Assembly: GCF_000518885.1 (NCBI RefSeq)
Contig: NZ_JAEL01000012.1
Coordinates: 19,941-83,940 of the forward strand
Direction of reading: 5' to 3'
DNA length: 64,000 nucleotides
Origin: Bacillus sp. J33
GTDB lineage: Bacteria > Bacillota > Bacilli > Bacillales > Cytobacillaceae
Made by a program: the position numbers and the translations under genes. The notes beneath the pieces were generated by a model that made no database searches, was not told the origin of the DNA, and was given only the letters and a program-made list of their open reading frames with translations. Positions 61,660 through 64,000 of this stretch are shown here, one piece after another; the first letter of the stretch is position 1, and every line of letters starts with the position of its first letter.

Positions 61660-61805
61660 TTTAAAAGTGCCCTTGATTACCATGTTAAGGGATAATAGGG
61701 AAATCGGTTAAAATCCGATGCAGCCCCCGCTACTGTAAACGCTGAAGTCCATGAAATATCTATAAAAACCAGGATAAAGCGTAAGCCAGGAGACCTGCTT
61801 TTAAA
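61660..61805 (+). promoter_or_regulatory. cobalamin riboswitch
   Basis: Conserved pieces in order: AATAGGGAAATCGGT, AAAATCCGATGCAGCCCCCG, CTACTGTAA, and the late AGCGTAAGCCAGGAGACCTG. This is the B12-binding element with its B12-box (AAGCCAGGAGACCTGC). Located between bluB and cobT on the + strand, followed by a terminator, so cobT is switched off when cobalamin is plentiful. Confidence 0.95.
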
Positions 61806-61891
61806 TTGAATTTCTGTATTCTTCGGTGGGAAGGAAAGGATTTTTATACACACATTTTTGAGATTGCTTTAATGCTATACCTGTGTTTATC

Positions 61892-61925
61892 GAAAACCTT
61901 AACTTCTAAAGTTAAGGTTTTTTTG
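61892..61925 (+). terminator. riboswitch expression-platform terminator
   Basis: AAAACCTTAACTT and AAGTTAAGGTTTT pair around CTA, followed by TTTT. Located between the B12 element and cobT. Confidence 0.88.
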
Positions 61926-61966
61926 TGTACAATATCATGCTTTACATGAGAAAGGATAATGTAGCA

Positions 61967-63010
61967 ATGGGGAAAGTAATGCCAACTATATCTATACCGA
62001 TGCTTAATGATGAAATGGGAGCTATTGTAAAAAACTATGTAGATTCATTAACCAAGCCTCCAGGGAGTCTTGGAAGATTGGAAGAATTAGTGATTGAACT
62101 TGCAAAAATGACTGGTGATCCATTTCCACAGGTTAACCGACCTGGAGTTCTTGTGTTCGCGGCAGATCATGGTGTGACTGCTGAAGGAGTTTCTGCTTTT
62201 CCTCAAGAAGTAACGAAACAGATGGTTGACAATTTTTTAAATGGAGGTGCTGCTATTAATGTATTCAGCAGGTATATAGGCGCCTCGTTAAAAATTGTGG
62301 ATATCGGGGTTTCTGCTGACATTGAACAAGATAAGCTAATCTGTAAAAAGGTTCGGTACGGAACTGCGAATTTTTATAAAGAAAAGGCTATGTCGATCGA
62401 TGAAGCAATCGAAGCGATTGAAATTGGATATGAACAAGGACAGAAAATGATTGATGAAGGCATTAATTGTCTGATCCTTGGCGAGATGGGAATTGGAAAT
62501 ACGACAGCCAGCAGTGCAATATTAGCTGTTATTAGCGGGAAGAGTGTCGAGAAACTCGTCGGAAGGGGCACAGGAATTAAAGCAGATAAAATCAACCATA
62601 AACAACAGATTATTAAAAAAGCTATCTATGAAAGAAAACCCAATGCTGAAGATCCCATTGATATTTTATCAAAAGTCGGCGGGCTGGAGATTGCTGGAAT
62701 GGCTGGCGCAATGCTAGCAGCAGCCAGTAACCGGACCCCGATACTGGTTGATGGCTTTATATCTGCCACAGCCGCATTGGTAGCGAAAATGATATCGAGC
62801 CAAGTGGCTGATTATATGTTTATCGGACACCGTTCCATTGAGCCTGGTCATGATATAGCTATTGAACTGTTAGGAAAAAAACCGCTTATTGATTTAGGAA
62901 TGAGACTAGGAGAAGGGAGTGGAGCAGCAGTTGCTTTTCCTATATTAAAATCAGCTACTCTGATGCTAAAAGAGATGGCAACTTTTACTTCAGCAGGAAT
63001 ATCCAATTAG
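61967..63010 (+). CDS. cobT: nicotinate-nucleotide-dimethylbenzimidazole phosphoribosyltransferase
   Basis: CobT transfers phosphoribose from nicotinate mononucleotide to dimethylbenzimidazole, making alpha-ribazole phosphate for the cobalamin lower loop. 347 residues, normal size. Motifs: TKPPGSLGRLEELVIELAKM, VFAADHGVTAEGVSAFPQEV, LGEMGIGNTTASSAILAVIS, LVGRGTGIKADKI, and a C-terminal catalytic Glu region AIELLGKKPLIDLGMRLGEG. I choose ATG 61967 after AAAGGAT; the frame extends to 61925 but that region is the riboswitch terminator tail. Controlled by the upstream B12 riboswitch. Confidence 0.95.
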   Translation: MGKVMPTISIPMLNDEMGAIVKNYVDSLTKPPGSLGRLEELVIELAKMTGDPFPQVNRPGVLVFAADHGVTAEGVSAFPQEVTKQMVDNFLNGGAAINVFSRYIGASLKIVDIGVSADIEQDKLICKKVRYGTANFYKEKAMSIDEAIEAIEIGYEQGQKMIDEGINCLILGEMGIGNTTASSAILAVISGKSVEKLVGRGTGIKADKINHKQQIIKKAIYERKPNAEDPIDILSKVGGLEIAGMAGAMLAAASNRTPILVDGFISATAALVAKMISSQVADYMFIGHRSIEPGHDIAIELLGKKPLIDLGMRLGEGSGAAVAFPILKSATLMLKEMATFTSAGISN

Positions 63011-63098
63011 AATAACTTTAACACCCTAGATGGAATGAAGTTTTGCTTAGAACGAATGTGTAGCCGGATAAACAGGATTGAAAAATACTCCTCACTTA

Positions 63099-63142
63099 AA
63101 AGCCCGAATGAACATTGAAGTTCTATTCATTCGGGCTTTCTT
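63099..63142. terminator. bidirectional intrinsic terminator
   Basis: AAAGCCCGAATGAA and TTCATTCGGGCTTT are perfect arms around 13 bases. T-rich on both sides, serving cobT and the convergent kinase-like gene. Confidence 0.88.
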
Positions 63143-63157
63143 CACTATATTTCCTTA

Positions 63158-63748
63158 TTAGTAGTCTGTTACAATGACGTCTCTGTCCAAAAATAATTCG
63201 ATTAATTCGCTAATTTGATAGGCTACTTGTGGAGCATCGTAATTTTCAAAAACATGTTTGCAGTTCTTTTTATATGCCATTGTCTCATCATAGTGGGCCA
63301 TGTGCCGCTGTATGTCTTCATCACGATCTTGGCGGTCTTTTTGGCGCTGGATAACCGTATCGCGATCCGCATAAATAAAGAAGCTCATAACACGGTCACC
63401 ATACATTTTTTTTAGCTTCTCGGTCCCTTCAGGATTTAAAGTCAAATAGATGAGAGGATGCTTTTGGAATGCCTGGACGATATCCTCTTCGCGAATCCCA
63501 TAATAATACCCATCGATTTCAACACTTTCGAGAAATTCCTGCTGTTCTTGCATAAGTTTGAAGGTTTCTACAGTAACGAAATGGTAGTCTTCGCCATTTT
63601 TTTCATAATGCCGGGGGGAACGAGTGGTGTAGGAAAGAACGGTTTGCATATCAAAAGCTGTGGCAACCATTTTAGCAATGGTTTTTCTCCCGGAACCGTC
63701 TGGGCCAGTGTAAATAAATATCTTTTCTTTTCCCTTGATTTGGTACAT
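63158..63748 (-). CDS. guanylate kinase-like P-loop protein
   Basis: 196-residue protein of the guanylate-kinase fold. Motifs: FIYTGPDGSGRKTIAKMVA (P-loop), SYTTRSPRHYEKNGEDYHFV (GMP-binding SxTTR-P-GE-DYHF) and YLTLNPEGTEKLKKMYGD. The P-loop reads GSGRKT instead of the usual GVGKGT, with Arg at the Walker lysine and Lys one place later, so activity may differ from housekeeping Gmk. ATG has GGAGG six bases upstream on the minus strand. Convergent with cobT. Probably a second, specialised guanylate-kinase-like protein. Confidence 0.82.
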   Translation of the reverse strand: MYQIKGKEKIFIYTGPDGSGRKTIAKMVATAFDMQTVLSYTTRSPRHYEKNGEDYHFVTVETFKLMQEQQEFLESVEIDGYYYGIREEDIVQAFQKHPLIYLTLNPEGTEKLKKMYGDRVMSFFIYADRDTVIQRQKDRQDRDEDIQRHMAHYDETMAYKKNCKHVFENYDAPQVAYQISELIELFLDRDVIVTDY

Positions 63749-63819
63749 ACATTACCTCCATTTTTAATAAATTTTGGCTCTTTGTTGCTTTCACTTATAA
63801 ATTTTGCCCGTTGATTTCC

Positions 63820-64000
63820 ACTGCGGGCACTCAGCGAACCCGCGGGGAGGAATGGGAGTCTCCTCGGCTTCGCCTGTGGGGTCTCCCATTCCCTCTCTTC
63901 CTGCAGGACATTGAATAAGCTTCCCTGACCTGGCACCGCACGAAGGAAATGCGGTAGCATTTTCGAGGATCAAGTGCCCTCCGCTCCAATCAACTCAGTT
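63820..64000. repeat. Bacillaceae-type intergenic repeat, copy 2 (runs off window)
   Basis: Shares CGCGGGGAGGAATG and the end CAATCAACTCAGTT with the copy at 22884-22978. Here it is longer, with a GAATGGGAG/CTCCCATTC hairpin, CTCGGCTTCGCCTG and an inner segment to 63980. No supported gene. Confidence 0.7.

Overview
The window looks like a chromosome segment of a low-GC, spore-forming Bacillaceae (Bacillus sensu lato). The basis is AT-rich codon use, strong GGAGG ribosome binding sites, YesM/YesN and YesL homologues, a squalene/sporulenol-type cyclase, B12 and TPP riboswitches, and Bacillaceae-type intergenic repeats. I cannot name the species. No rRNA, tRNA or CRISPR array was seen.

Region 1 (1-21.2 kb, all +) is a mannoside / high-mannose N-glycan utilisation locus. 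It holds two GH38 alpha-mannosidases (the first cut by the window edge), a GH125 exo-alpha-1,6-mannosidase, a secreted GH85 endo-beta-N-acetylglucosaminidase with PKD-like and discoidin-like modules, a YesL-family protein, a YesM/YesN two-component system, an LplB/LplC-type sugar ABC importer with its lipoprotein, a GH1 glycosidase, a ROK sugar kinase and ManA. Inferred flow: GH85 releases glycans outside, the importer takes them up, GH38/GH125/GH1 trim them, and kinase plus ManA feed glycolysis. Two related palindromic repeats, possibly transposase-less IS200/IS605-like elements, lie between operon segments.

Region 2 (21.2-27.7 kb) looks like ordinary chromosome: an NhaC-type antiporter, an SRPBCC protein, a squalene-hopene-type cyclase and, divergent from it, DUF2515 and CBO0543-like genes. 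A six-unit 20-bp tandem repeat lies at 23.9 kb.

Region 3 (27.9-59.8 kb) is an accessory zone. It opens with a decayed Tn554-type element (tnpA remnant, frameshifted tnpB, tnpC). After it come about 30 kb of mostly + strand single genes: hydrolase/TetR, DUF2087/GIY-YIG, VOC, ECF sigma/anti-sigma, VWA lipoprotein, TSP3-repeat protein, methyltransferase, metal genes, HAD, GNAT, serine hydrolase and phosphotransferase. There are many gene fragments and an IS110-family element. About 28 copies of a short structured repeat punctuate this zone. Every copy has the same orientation, and its hairpin has a conserved loop and compensating stem changes. I saw none elsewhere in the window. This cassette-like organisation is the most unusual feature here.

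Region 4 (59.9-64 kb) holds a small CxxC protein, a thiC remnant still preceded by an intact-looking TPP riboswitch, bluB, a cobalamin riboswitch driving cobT, a guanylate-kinase-like gene, and a second copy of a Bacillaceae repeat also present at 22.9 kb.

Other points of note: a CueP-like gene with an in-frame TGA at a conserved Cys followed by a SECIS-like hairpin; an Arg-rich leader peptide plus hairpin before a methyltransferase gene; two probable secreted-protein genes with non-canonical starts; and a GC-rich foreign island around 56.6-58.1 kb.
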